Assembly: GCA_018646565.1 (NCBI GenBank)
Contig: JABGUO010000040.1
Location: forward strand, 1-9,107
Direction of reading: 5' to 3'
DNA length: 9,107 nucleotides
Source of the DNA: Opitutia bacterium
Lineage (GTDB): Bacteria > Verrucomicrobiota > Verrucomicrobiia > Opitutales > Seribacteraceae
How positions within the stretch are numbered: the stretch's first letter is position 1; the number at the start of each line of letters is the position of its first letter. A program made the position numbers and the translations under genes. Below the pieces are notes generated by a model. The model ran no database searches. It was not told where the DNA came from and saw nothing but the letters and a program-made list of their open reading frames with translations. Positions 1 to 6,661 of the stretch are shown here, one piece after another.

Positions 1-2616
1 AAATTCGATGCCATATCAGAAAAGGATTACTATTCGATGGCTGCGTTTATGCAGGGAAGTAATAGGCAGGAGTATCCTTTGGATGCAGGCGGGGCAAGGG
101 AAGGGATTGCAAATGAAATTGAAGCCCTATGCCAGTCCGCTTTTTCTTCTTTGTCTGTTAATCAGGATAATTTTCAATTAACGGATCTTCCCAGTAGATA
201 TTGGAAAGGTGCTCTGCAACTTACTAATTCTAGCTACACAAATGCCAGTACGGACGCTAATTTTAGTGGGAAAGTATTGGTAGATTTTGAAAATGGTTTA
301 GGTGGTTGGAAACCTCACGGGACTACTTTTCGTAAGCCTAGATTAAAAAGTTCGGCTGATTCAGATTTGGTCTCTGGATATACAGGGATTGGATGGGCTT
401 CTTCATTAAATAAAGATCCCAAAAAATCAACAGGATCGTTAATATCTCCAAAAATTAAGGTTGAATATCGTTTTCTTAATTTTTCCGTGGGAGGTGGTCA
501 GTTCAATGAAGTAGGGGTGGAGCTATGGGTAGAGGGTATGAGGGTCTTGGTCTCACGTGGAGAAAATAGTGACGAGCTAGTGCGGAAGAGCTGGGATTTG
601 GTGGATTACCAAGCAAGGGATGTCGAAATTAGGATAGTTGATAATTCCACGGGAAGATGGGGACATGTGCATGCAGATCAGTTTGAGTTTTCGAAATTTC
701 CGTCAGTTCTAAATCCGGATAAACCAGTGCCCCCGATTTCTTTAGTTGAAAACTATGCTCGGGCAAACAGTTTAAATGCCAAAACTCTTCGGTCATGGTG
801 TATGCACTTCAATCAGTTAAATAACCTTCAACTTTTATCACAAGGAATAAAAAGTGCACAAAACTCACACATTCGACTCGTCAATGGGGAAAAGAGTTTC
901 ATTCAAAAAAGTCAATCCTTCGCGAATTTCACTTCTTCGGAAATTCCAAAAGGGTGGAAGATAACGGGTGAAGCGTTTAAACCACGAGGTCATCAATTAA
1001 TTTCGTTCGATGGGTCTACTCTTTTTCCTGATCGAAATGTACTCTCATCTCATGTTTTAGGAAACAGGCGGGTGGGCAACCTGCGGTCCCCGCATTTCAA
1101 AATTGAGTATGATCAAATTTTAGTTAGAGCCAAAGCCAAGAAAATTTTTATGCGAGTAGTCGTTGATAATTATCATATGGGGAAACATTCGGGCTTACTC
1201 TTTGGCGGAACTGTTATCAAGGAGGCAAATGCCGAGGGTGATTTTAACTGGTTTAGTTTATCACCAAAAAAATACAAAGGGCACTGGGCCTATCTTGAAT
1301 TTGTGGATCGGGGTACAGATGCTTACCTGGAAATTGATCAAGTTAGGTTTGCCAATTCTGGAACTGGAAAAATGCCTGATTCCAAATTTGCTCTTTTGCT
1401 TGGAGATGACAAACTGGATGGAAGTAATCTTCCTGAATTTATCGATGATTTTCTCGGAAAATCATTCAATAAAATTAATGAGGGCAAGTTTTCAGGAGAA
1501 GAATATGATTTTCTTAATTACCTGTACAGCGAGGGACTAATTCCATTTGAGAATGAACAAAGTTTGTCTGAACTATTAAGCCAAGCCGAATCCATTGATT
1601 CAGGAACTCCTCATGAGAGATACACATTGGCAATGGGGCAGGGGAGTCCTTTTCAGGGAAATGTTTATGTGCGGGGAAGCCCTCATAAATTAGGCGAGCC
1701 AGTAGTTGGTAGAAACCTTACTGCCCTGGGTGGACAGCCAGGATCTCGTCTTGATTTGGCGGAACAATTAGTATCTGAGGATAATCCACTGGTGTCCCGC
1801 GTTATGGCGAACCGTATATGGATGCACTTCTTTGGTAGGGGGATCGTTCCGACTCCAGATGATTTTGGTCCAATGGGACAGGAACCAAGTCATCCTGAAC
1901 TGCTTGATTGGTTAGCCAGTGATTTTCAGAAGAATAATTGGTCAGTCAAAAATTTAGTTCGAAAAATTGTTTTGTCTAAAACTTACAGCCAATCAAGTTT
2001 ATTGAATCCATCCTGCGATAAGGAAAAAGTTAGCTTAGACGATCCGCAAAATATTTTACTCCATAAGATGCCAATCCGACGATTACAGGCAGAAGCCATA
2101 AGAGATTCGATTCTTTCATTTTCTGGTCGAATCGATAAAAGACTTTTTGGTCCTTCGGTTCCAATTTACAAGACTGCCTTTATGACGGGACGAGGTGGCA
2201 AACAAAACGGTCCGCTAGACGGAGCGGGTAGAAGGAGTATTTACGGCTCAGTTTACCGGAATTTTCTTTCACCGTTTATGTTGGCCTTTGATCAGCCAGC
2301 ACCCTTCGGGACAAAAGGCAAACGGTCTGTTTCTAATGTCCCAGCTCAGTCTTTAGCACTTATGAATGATCCATTTGTAATCGGCCAATGCAAGATGATG
2401 GGTAAAAATATCTTTCAGGCAAAAAAGCCAAAATCGGAGTCGATTAATACTCTTTTTGAGATGATTACAGCAAAACCTCCAAGCCAGAATGCTCAAGAAA
2501 AACTTCTCGTATTTTTAGAAATTCAAACGAAAGCACATGGGAGTCTTACCGAACAGGTTTGGGCCGATTTAGCCCATGTCCTGATTAATTCAAAAGGATT
2601 CCTTTTTCTCAACTAA
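1..2616 (+). CDS. PSD1-family protein (DUF1549 end + two beta-sandwich-like modules + DUF1553), 5' truncated
   Basis: The frame is open from base 1 to the TAA at 2614-2616, so this is a partial gene of 871 visible codons. The ATG at 37 is not the true start: the residues before it (KFDAISEKDYYS) match the conserved end of DUF1549 (typically KFDPIS..DYY). In this family a signal peptide, a planctomycete-type cytochrome c domain and the rest of DUF1549 normally precede it, and these would lie off the window. Next come two similar beta-sandwich-like modules at about 274-693 (FENGLGGWKPHG, later SPKIKVEYRFLNFSVGGG) and 916-1356 (GWKITGEAFKP, later SPHFKIEY). DUF1553 follows at about 1753-2601, with NPLVSRVMANRIWMHFFGRG, DDFGPMGQEPSHPELLDWLA, RRLQAEAIRDSIL and a C-terminus of the usual WADLAHVLINSKGFLF type. 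The protein is probably exported. Its activity is not established for the family. A role in glycan breakdown is inferred from where such genes usually occur. The DUF1501 gene starts 11 bases downstream, the usual partner in one transcript. Confidence 0.93.
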   Translation, partial: KFDAISEKDYYSMAAFMQGSNRQEYPLDAGGAREGIANEIEALCQSAFSSLSVNQDNFQLTDLPSRYWKGALQLTNSSYTNASTDANFSGKVLVDFENGLGGWKPHGTTFRKPRLKSSADSDLVSGYTGIGWASSLNKDPKKSTGSLISPKIKVEYRFLNFSVGGGQFNEVGVELWVEGMRVLVSRGENSDELVRKSWDLVDYQARDVEIRIVDNSTGRWGHVHADQFEFSKFPSVLNPDKPVPPISLVENYARANSLNAKTLRSWCMHFNQLNNLQLLSQGIKSAQNSHIRLVNGEKSFIQKSQSFANFTSSEIPKGWKITGEAFKPRGHQLISFDGSTLFPDRNVLSSHVLGNRRVGNLRSPHFKIEYDQILVRAKAKKIFMRVVVDNYHMGKHSGLLFGGTVIKEANAEGDFNWFSLSPKKYKGHWAYLEFVDRGTDAYLEIDQVRFANSGTGKMPDSKFALLLGDDKLDGSNLPEFIDDFLGKSFNKINEGKFSGEEYDFLNYLYSEGLIPFENEQSLSELLSQAESIDSGTPHERYTLAMGQGSPFQGNVYVRGSPHKLGEPVVGRNLTALGGQPGSRLDLAEQLVSEDNPLVSRVMANRIWMHFFGRGIVPTPDDFGPMGQEPSHPELLDWLASDFQKNNWSVKNLVRKIVLSKTYSQSSLLNPSCDKEKVSLDDPQNILLHKMPIRRLQAEAIRDSILSFSGRIDKRLFGPSVPIYKTAFMTGRGGKQNGPLDGAGRRSIYGSVYRNFLSPFMLAFDQPAPFGTKGKRSVSNVPAQSLALMNDPFVIGQCKMMGKNIFQAKKPKSESINTLFEMITAKPPSQNAQEKLLVFLEIQTKAHGSLTEQVWADLAHVLINSKGFLFLN

Positions 2617-2627
2617 ACTTCGAAGCC

Positions 2628-4043
2628 ATGCATTGTAATCAATTTAATACTCCATTCTCCCGTAGGTCCATGCTTCAATCCTGTGCCATGGGATTTGGAG
2701 GACTCGCTTTTTCTGCTCTGTCCAATGATGCATTAGCTTCTCCTTTGGCACCGAAGAAGCCACATTTTATTCCACGGGCCAAGAATGTGATTTTTCTCTA
2801 CATGGATGGAGGCCCCTCACATGTGGACATTTTTGACTACAAGCCAGCCTTGGAAAAATATAACGGGAAAGACCCAAGGGAGGTAATTGGGAAATTAGCA
2901 CCCACTCAATTTGATAATATCGGCAAAATTTTAAAGAGTCCGTGGGAATTTAAACAAAGAGGGCAGAGTGGTCACTGGGTATCCGACCTTTTTCCACATA
3001 TCGCACAGGACGATGTGATTGATGAAATCTCGATGGTGAAATCGATGACTTCCAATTTTTCAGAACATACTTCTGCCAACTATTTTCTGCATACCGGAAG
3101 CGGTTTTCAAGGCCGGCCGAGCATGGGTGCATGGTTAGGGTACGGTTTGGGAACAGAGAATCAAAACTTACCCGGATTTGTTGTTTTAAATGGAGGCTTA
3201 ATTCCTCCTGGAGGGTTGGATTGTTTTGGTTCCGGTTTTTTACCGGCCAGTTACCAGGGGTCCGTTTTTCTTCCTCAAAATGAACCAGTTGCTAACATTA
3301 AACCGAAAGAGAGATCCAAGGAATTACAGAAGAATAAATTATCTCTTTTATCAGATTTAGATAGCTCTTCTTTGAAGGAAATGGATTTTGACCCCCAAGT
3401 CGAAGCAGCGATTCAGAATTACGAAACTGCCTATCAAATGCAGACTTCAGTGCCTGAATTGATGGATTTAACCGGAGAATCCGAAGCGGTCAAGAAATCC
3501 TACGGGATGGATTCAGATTTTAAAAATACTCGTACATTTGGCATGCAGTGCCTACTTGCACGTAGGTTAGTGGAGAGAGGAGTACGTTTTATTGAATTAA
3601 CCTGTCCGGGAGGAAATGGTGATAGGTGGGACCAACACAATGGATTGGTGGATGGACATGGAAAAAACTGTAAATCAGTGGACCAACCGATTGCTGGTTT
3701 AGTTCGTGACTTAAGAAAGTTGGGTATGTTGGATGATACACTAGTAGTATGGTCAGGGGAGTTTGGTCGAACTCCATTTGCTCAGGGATCCAATGGGCGA
3801 GATCATAACCCTTTTGGTTTTACCACTTGGTTTGCAGGGGGAGGAATCAAACCAGGAGTAACCGTCGGTGCGACCGATGAATTTGGATACAAGGCAGTAG
3901 AAAACCGTTATGAAATACATGACCTGCACGCGACAATGCTCCATTTATTGGGTATCGAGCATACAGAAAGTACTTTTCGCTTTGGTGGTCGTGATATGCG
4001 GCTTACCGAAGTCTTTGGCCACTTGATAAAAGAGATTCTTTAA
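2628..4043 (+). CDS. DUF1501 family protein, Tat-exported, alkaline phosphatase/sulfatase-like fold
   Basis: This is a complete 471-residue protein. The N-terminus carries a twin-arginine leader: SRRSMLQ at residues 11-17, a hydrophobic stretch (about 20-31) and a likely cleavage near ALA-S (35-38). The mature protein would therefore be exported folded, probably with metal bound. DUF1501 hallmarks are clear: PHFIPRAKNVIFLYMDGGPS (45-64) followed by HVDIFDYKP, GVRFIELTCPGGNGDRWDQHN (318-338), VVWSGEFGRTPF (373-384), GRDHNP (390-395) and HDLHATMLHLLG (431-442). The conserved Asp and His residues in these motifs resemble metal ligands of the alkaline phosphatase superfamily, to which DUF1501 is distantly related; substrate and reaction are unknown. 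The length is normal and no motif looks broken. The gene starts 11 bases after the PSD1 stop, and the pair is a recurring PVC two-gene unit. The ATG at 2628 is favoured because it places the RR motif correctly; no Shine-Dalgarno sequence is visible before it. Confidence 0.95.
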   Translation: MHCNQFNTPFSRRSMLQSCAMGFGGLAFSALSNDALASPLAPKKPHFIPRAKNVIFLYMDGGPSHVDIFDYKPALEKYNGKDPREVIGKLAPTQFDNIGKILKSPWEFKQRGQSGHWVSDLFPHIAQDDVIDEISMVKSMTSNFSEHTSANYFLHTGSGFQGRPSMGAWLGYGLGTENQNLPGFVVLNGGLIPPGGLDCFGSGFLPASYQGSVFLPQNEPVANIKPKERSKELQKNKLSLLSDLDSSSLKEMDFDPQVEAAIQNYETAYQMQTSVPELMDLTGESEAVKKSYGMDSDFKNTRTFGMQCLLARRLVERGVRFIELTCPGGNGDRWDQHNGLVDGHGKNCKSVDQPIAGLVRDLRKLGMLDDTLVVWSGEFGRTPFAQGSNGRDHNPFGFTTWFAGGGIKPGVTVGATDEFGYKAVENRYEIHDLHATMLHLLGIEHTESTFRFGGRDMRLTEVFGHLIKEIL

Positions 4044-4346
4044 AATTAAACTTTATCCTAAATAAAGAGCCTGTGGCACGACTTGACTAAATTGTACGGT
4101 GTGCTTTTAAAATCATAGGAGGAAATTTTATAAGGCATCATTCCATTTTGCTTTAACAAAAAGTTACTTCTAGAGTCCTTGAAGATTGTAGCAATTAGAT
4201 TTGTTTACCAAAACGAATAAGTTTCTTGTTTCATATATTGACCTAATTAGTAAATAAATACCTTGCTTTTGATGAAATAGTAAAACTATTTTAGAATTGA
4301 TGACATTAGTGGAGAAAATAAATAATATTAGTTAGGCTTCCTGGGG
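4044..4346. other. AT-rich intergenic region of 303 bases
   Basis: I see no convincing gene here. A weak AT-only inverted repeat, CTTTAT (4051-4056) with ATAAAG (4062-4067), lies just past the DUF1501 stop. It lacks a T-tract, so it is a poor terminator candidate. TTGACT (4083-4088), 17 bases, then TTTAAA (4106-4111) is a marginal promoter-like pair. A perfect AGGAGG at 4117-4122 is followed by no start codon at a workable distance. The better promoter candidate, at 4269-4297, is listed separately. The gap separates the PSD1-DUF1501 pair from the VWA-ThuA pair and suggests two transcription units. Confidence 0.6.
4269..4297 (+). promoter_or_regulatory. Candidate sigma-70-type promoter for the VWA-ThuA pair, with a hairpin in its spacer
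   Basis: TTGATG (4269-4274) and TAGAAT (4292-4297) are separated by exactly 17 bases, with two mismatches and one mismatch to the consensus hexamers. Transcription would begin near 4304, giving a leader of about 43 bases before the ATG at 4347. The spacer contains a perfect inverted repeat, AAATAG (4275-4280) and CTATTT (4286-4291), with a 5-base centre. This could be an operator or simply a by-product of AT-rich sequence. The assignment rests on consensus matching alone. Confidence 0.35.
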
Positions 4347-5405
4347 ATGTCTCAAGTCCAGTTCCTAGAAACCGCACCCTTAGAAAACACATTTTCAAGG
4401 TATCTGAGAACTTACAGGTTACTCAATAGTTTATTGTTGGCTTTATTTTTCATGGTGCTGACATTTTCCGTTTTTTGGAACATGATGATGGGCCTTCCTC
4501 TAAGTGATGATGCCGGATCAGATTTTTCGGATGCCGGACAACCTTCAACTGCACCCAAAAAACAGGAACAAAAAGTCAGGTTGATGCAAAGGCAAAAACA
4601 GGCAAAGCCTTCGCAAAAATTTACTTTTCAAGCCAAGGCGATTTCTGAAATCTCGGCACCAATCGTCGACATCGAGACAAAATCGTTAAACCCCGCAATC
4701 GCAATGAGTCCAATGGGAAATATGGGAGATGTGAGTGTGAATGTAGATATGTCTGTCCTTAACAAGGCCTTTGCCTCTAATTTTATGGGGATTAAGTCGA
4801 AGGCCAATAAGATTCTATTTATAATCGACTACTCTGCATCTATGAATGGTCGGGATAAGGTAATGCGAAGCGAACTAACCAAAGCGATTGAGAAATTACC
4901 GGCGGTTGGATCAGTATCAGTTATCTTTTTTTCGGGACCAACTTGGGTTGCTGGAGAGGATGCCAAAGGCTTGCACAAAAATTGGAGTGGGTCCAATAAC
5001 GGTGGGTGGAAGCCAAACGATGGATATAATCCGGTTCGTCCCAAGTGGTTGCCAGTTACCCCCTCGGTTAAAAAGAAATTGGCCAAAGCAGTAAAGGAGA
5101 CGCCATTAACCTTGGGTACAGTATGGGATAATTCTTTTGAATGGGCTTTTTATATGAATCCAAAGCCTGATGTCATTTATTTTATGACCGATGGGAATTC
5201 TAATAAGAGCTTTCAGGGGATTGATCTAATAAAACAAAAAAAAGGAAAGACCAAAATTTATACCATTGGATATGGAGCACCCGCTGGGGCAAAGTTACCA
5301 CTTGAAGAAATTGCAGCGATGACGGGTGGTAAAAGTAAATTTGTGGAAATGGATGAGATTAGAATGATGGAAAAAGAAATTGATGAAAATCGACAAGTGA
5401 ACTGA
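4347..5405 (+). CDS. Membrane-anchored von Willebrand factor A (VWA) domain protein
   Basis: This is a 352-residue protein. A short cytoplasmic N-terminus (1-25) precedes one strong membrane segment at about 26-46 (LLNSLLLALFFMVLTFSVFW). A linker of low complexity, rich in Gln, Lys and Pro (about 65-95), leads to a VWA domain at about 154-340. The metal-ion-dependent adhesion site looks intact: DYSAS (D161, S163, S165), a Thr in LGT (T258) and Asp in FMTDG (D282). A Trp/Gly/Asn-rich insert (about 199-238) lies between the early VWA strands and helices. Expected topology is a single-pass anchor with the VWA domain outside the cytoplasm, where it would bind a protein partner through a bound divalent cation. 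The partner is unknown. The ThuA-like gene begins 7 bases after the stop, indicating co-transcription. The ATG at 4347 is chosen because it places the whole membrane segment after a short N-tail; no Shine-Dalgarno sequence is evident. Confidence 0.88.
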   Translation: MSQVQFLETAPLENTFSRYLRTYRLLNSLLLALFFMVLTFSVFWNMMMGLPLSDDAGSDFSDAGQPSTAPKKQEQKVRLMQRQKQAKPSQKFTFQAKAISEISAPIVDIETKSLNPAIAMSPMGNMGDVSVNVDMSVLNKAFASNFMGIKSKANKILFIIDYSASMNGRDKVMRSELTKAIEKLPAVGSVSVIFFSGPTWVAGEDAKGLHKNWSGSNNGGWKPNDGYNPVRPKWLPVTPSVKKKLAKAVKETPLTLGTVWDNSFEWAFYMNPKPDVIYFMTDGNSNKSFQGIDLIKQKKGKTKIYTIGYGAPAGAKLPLEEIAAMTGGKSKFVEMDEIRMMEKEIDENRQVN

Positions 5406-5412
5406 TTTTTTT

Positions 5413-6279
5413 ATGAATTATTTAAAAAGTTTATCTTTACTCTTTATAGTGTTTTCTTCCGTAAATGTATTGCCGGCCAAAATTCGGGTTTTACTCATAG
5501 ATGGACAGAATAATCACAACTGGAAAGCCACCACTCCTGTAATGGTTGATATTTTGGAAAGTTCGGGGAGTTTTAAGGTTACTGTATCCACTTCACCTCC
5601 AAAAAAATCTGAGGCTGCTGCTTGGGCAAAATGGAATCCAAAATTCAATTCCTATGCTGTGACAGTGAGTAATTACAACGGAGAAATGTGGCCAAAGGAA
5701 GTGCAGGATAATTTAACTAATTATGTTAAAGGAGGTGGGTCTTTTGTGGTGGTTCATGCAGCCAATAATGCATTTGGTCAATGGAAAGAATATAATCAAA
5801 TGATTGGACTCGGAGGATGGGGCGGGCGTAACGAGAAGTCCGGTCCTTATTTATTTTACAATGATTTAGGTAAATTAGTACGAGATCCTCGTCCAGGTCG
5901 TGGGGGAAGTCATGGTCCTCAGAGTGAATTTATAGTACAGGTTCGCGATTTTAAACATTCAATTACCAAGGGGATGCCTCAAAAGTGGTTACACAGTAAA
6001 GATGAACTTTATGACTCCTTACGTGGACCGGCTGAAAAAGTAAAGATCTTAGCCACTGCTTACAGTGAGAAGAGTAAAAAGCATGAACCCATGATCATGA
6101 CAATTTCTTATGGAAAAGGTCGAGTCTTTCATACACCTATGGGGCATGCAGATTATTCCATGAAGTGTATTGGCTTTCAAGAGGTGTTGCGAAGAGGGAC
6201 TGAGTGGGCAGCGACCGGACAGGTGACATCCGAGCTTCCTTTAGACTTCCCCACTGAAAGAAAGGTTTCTTCTCAGTAA
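5413..6279 (+). CDS. Secreted ThuA-like (type 1 glutamine amidotransferase-like) domain protein
   Basis: This is a 288-residue protein with a hydrophobic signal peptide (residues 1-22, cleavage likely after VLPA). Mature sequence starts KIRVLLIDGQNNHNWKATTP, the typical opening of PVC-type ThuA proteins. Other conserved blocks are VSNYNGEMWP (85-94), GGSFVVVHAANNAFGQW (108-124), GLGGWGGRNEKSGPY (132-146), HSKDELYDSLRGPAE (194-208) and YGKGRVFHTPMGH (233-245). The fold is that of class I glutamine amidotransferases, but the nucleophile cysteine is not in its usual place, as is normal for ThuA. The family is named after the rhizobial trehalose utilisation gene thuA; members are common beside carbohydrate genes, and the reaction of this secreted subtype is not settled. 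The 7-base gap after the VWA gene suggests one mRNA. A strong hairpin terminator follows its stop within about 15 bases. Confidence 0.93.
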   Translation: MNYLKSLSLLFIVFSSVNVLPAKIRVLLIDGQNNHNWKATTPVMVDILESSGSFKVTVSTSPPKKSEAAAWAKWNPKFNSYAVTVSNYNGEMWPKEVQDNLTNYVKGGGSFVVVHAANNAFGQWKEYNQMIGLGGWGGRNEKSGPYLFYNDLGKLVRDPRPGRGGSHGPQSEFIVQVRDFKHSITKGMPQKWLHSKDELYDSLRGPAEKVKILATAYSEKSKKHEPMIMTISYGKGRVFHTPMGHADYSMKCIGFQEVLRRGTEWAATGQVTSELPLDFPTERKVSSQ

Positions 6280-6292
6280 TTATTAAGAAGCC

Positions 6293-6326
6293 AAAAAAAA
6301 GATCACTCAAAAAGTGATCTTTTTTT
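6293..6326. terminator. Symmetric bidirectional intrinsic terminator
   Basis: GATCACT (6301-6307) pairs with AGTGATC (6313-6319) around the loop CAAAA. The stem is flanked by eight A on the left (6293-6300) and seven T on the right (6320-6326), so each strand ends in a U-tract. It sits 13 bases after the ThuA-like stop on the plus strand and 18 bases after the stop of the small lipoprotein gene on the minus strand. It can therefore terminate both convergent genes. Confidence 0.9.
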
Positions 6327-6344
6327 CAATTTATTGTAAAAAAT

Positions 6345-6482
6345 TTACTCAGATGCTGGCGAAGCGGTATCAGTTGTATTTGCATCAGTTGCGTTTGAAT
6401 CTTCTCCGTCAGTTGCTCCTCCTCCGCAAGATGCGAAGAGTGCTAATGAAAGAATGCTTACGAGAGTTAGAAAGTTTTTCAT
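6345..6482 (-). CDS. Small acidic lipoprotein, 45 residues
   Basis: Reading the minus strand, ATG at 6482-6480 opens a 45-codon frame ending with TAA at 6347-6345. The N-terminus MKNFLTLVSILSLALFASC is a textbook lipoprotein signal: one Lys, a hydrophobic core (4-16) and a lipobox-like LFASC with the lipidated Cys at residue 19. The mature part (about 27 residues) begins CGGG and is rich in Thr, Ser, Asn, Ala and acidic residues. It has six Asp/Glu and no basic or aromatic residue. It would be a short flexible peptide anchored in a membrane; no function is recognised. It resembles the small GGG-type lipoproteins seen in many genomes. Support for a real gene comes from the complete signal peptide, a consensus TATAAT just upstream (6511-6506) and the two-way terminator just downstream. 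It converges with the ThuA-like gene and diverges from xylB. Confidence 0.8.
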   Translation of the reverse strand: MKNFLTLVSILSLALFASCGGGATDGEDSNATDANTTDTASPASE

Positions 6483-6505
6483 GTCGGCTATTTCTTTAAA
6501 ATTAA

Positions 6506-6511
6506 ATTATA
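6506..6511 (-). promoter_or_regulatory. Candidate -10 element for the small lipoprotein gene
   Basis: The minus strand reads TATAAT here, a perfect -10 match, which would start transcription near 6499 and leave about 17 bases before the ATG at 6482. The -35 position at a 17-base spacing is poor (AAACCA); TTGAAA occurs at a too-long 21 bases. The surrounding sequence is very AT-rich, so chance occurrence is possible. Confidence 0.4.
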
Positions 6512-6596
6512 ATTTTTGGTTTATGTGTTGGTTTTCAAATTTTCCAAAATCAATAATTTTTCGATTCTGTCAAGGTGAAACCTGTAATGAATGGTT

Positions 6597-6611
6597 ATCA
6601 ATTTTATTGAT
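6597..6611. promoter_or_regulatory. 15-base perfect dyad upstream of xylB, possible operator
   Basis: ATCAAT (6597-6602) and ATTGAT (6606-6611) form a perfect inverted repeat around TTT, ending 50 bases before the xylB start. A promoter-like TGTAAT lies just upstream (6583-6588) but its -35 match is weak. If that promoter is real, the dyad would overlap the start of transcription, a usual position for a repressor site. A second short dyad, AGGT-GAA-ACCT, lies at 6573-6583. No regulator gene is present in the window to pair with either. Confidence 0.3.
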
Positions 6612-6661
6612 TTATGCCCATTCTCATTGCCAAAGCAGTAGTAATTTAATTGGGTTGTGCC

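Noticed and set aside
37..39. ATG at 37 as the start of the PSD1 protein
   Set aside because: The frame is open to base 1 and the residues before it fit the conserved KFD.IS..DYY end of DUF1549, so the gene begins outside the window.
1163..1540. 125-codon plus-strand frame inside the PSD1 gene
   Set aside because: It lies in another frame of a well-supported gene and its translation shows no domain.
4117..4122. Perfect AGGAGG as a ribosome binding site
   Set aside because: No ATG, GTG or TTG follows within a workable distance; the first TTG downstream reaches a stop after two codons.
4058..4141. 27-codon minus-strand frame (ATGATG at 4141, ending in HRLFI), open upstream to about 48 codons
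   Set aside because: No signal peptide, recognisable motif or promoter; the length is within chance for this AT-rich gap.
6568..6573. Perfect minus-strand TTGACA as the -35 of the lipoprotein promoter
   Set aside because: The TATAAT at 6506-6511 is 56 bases away and the sequence at normal spacing (ATTTTG) is not a -10 element.
6650..6652. TTG at 6650 as the xylB start
   Set aside because: It adds only four residues not expected in the family; the ATG at 6662 gives the standard N-terminal YIGIDIGTSS motif.
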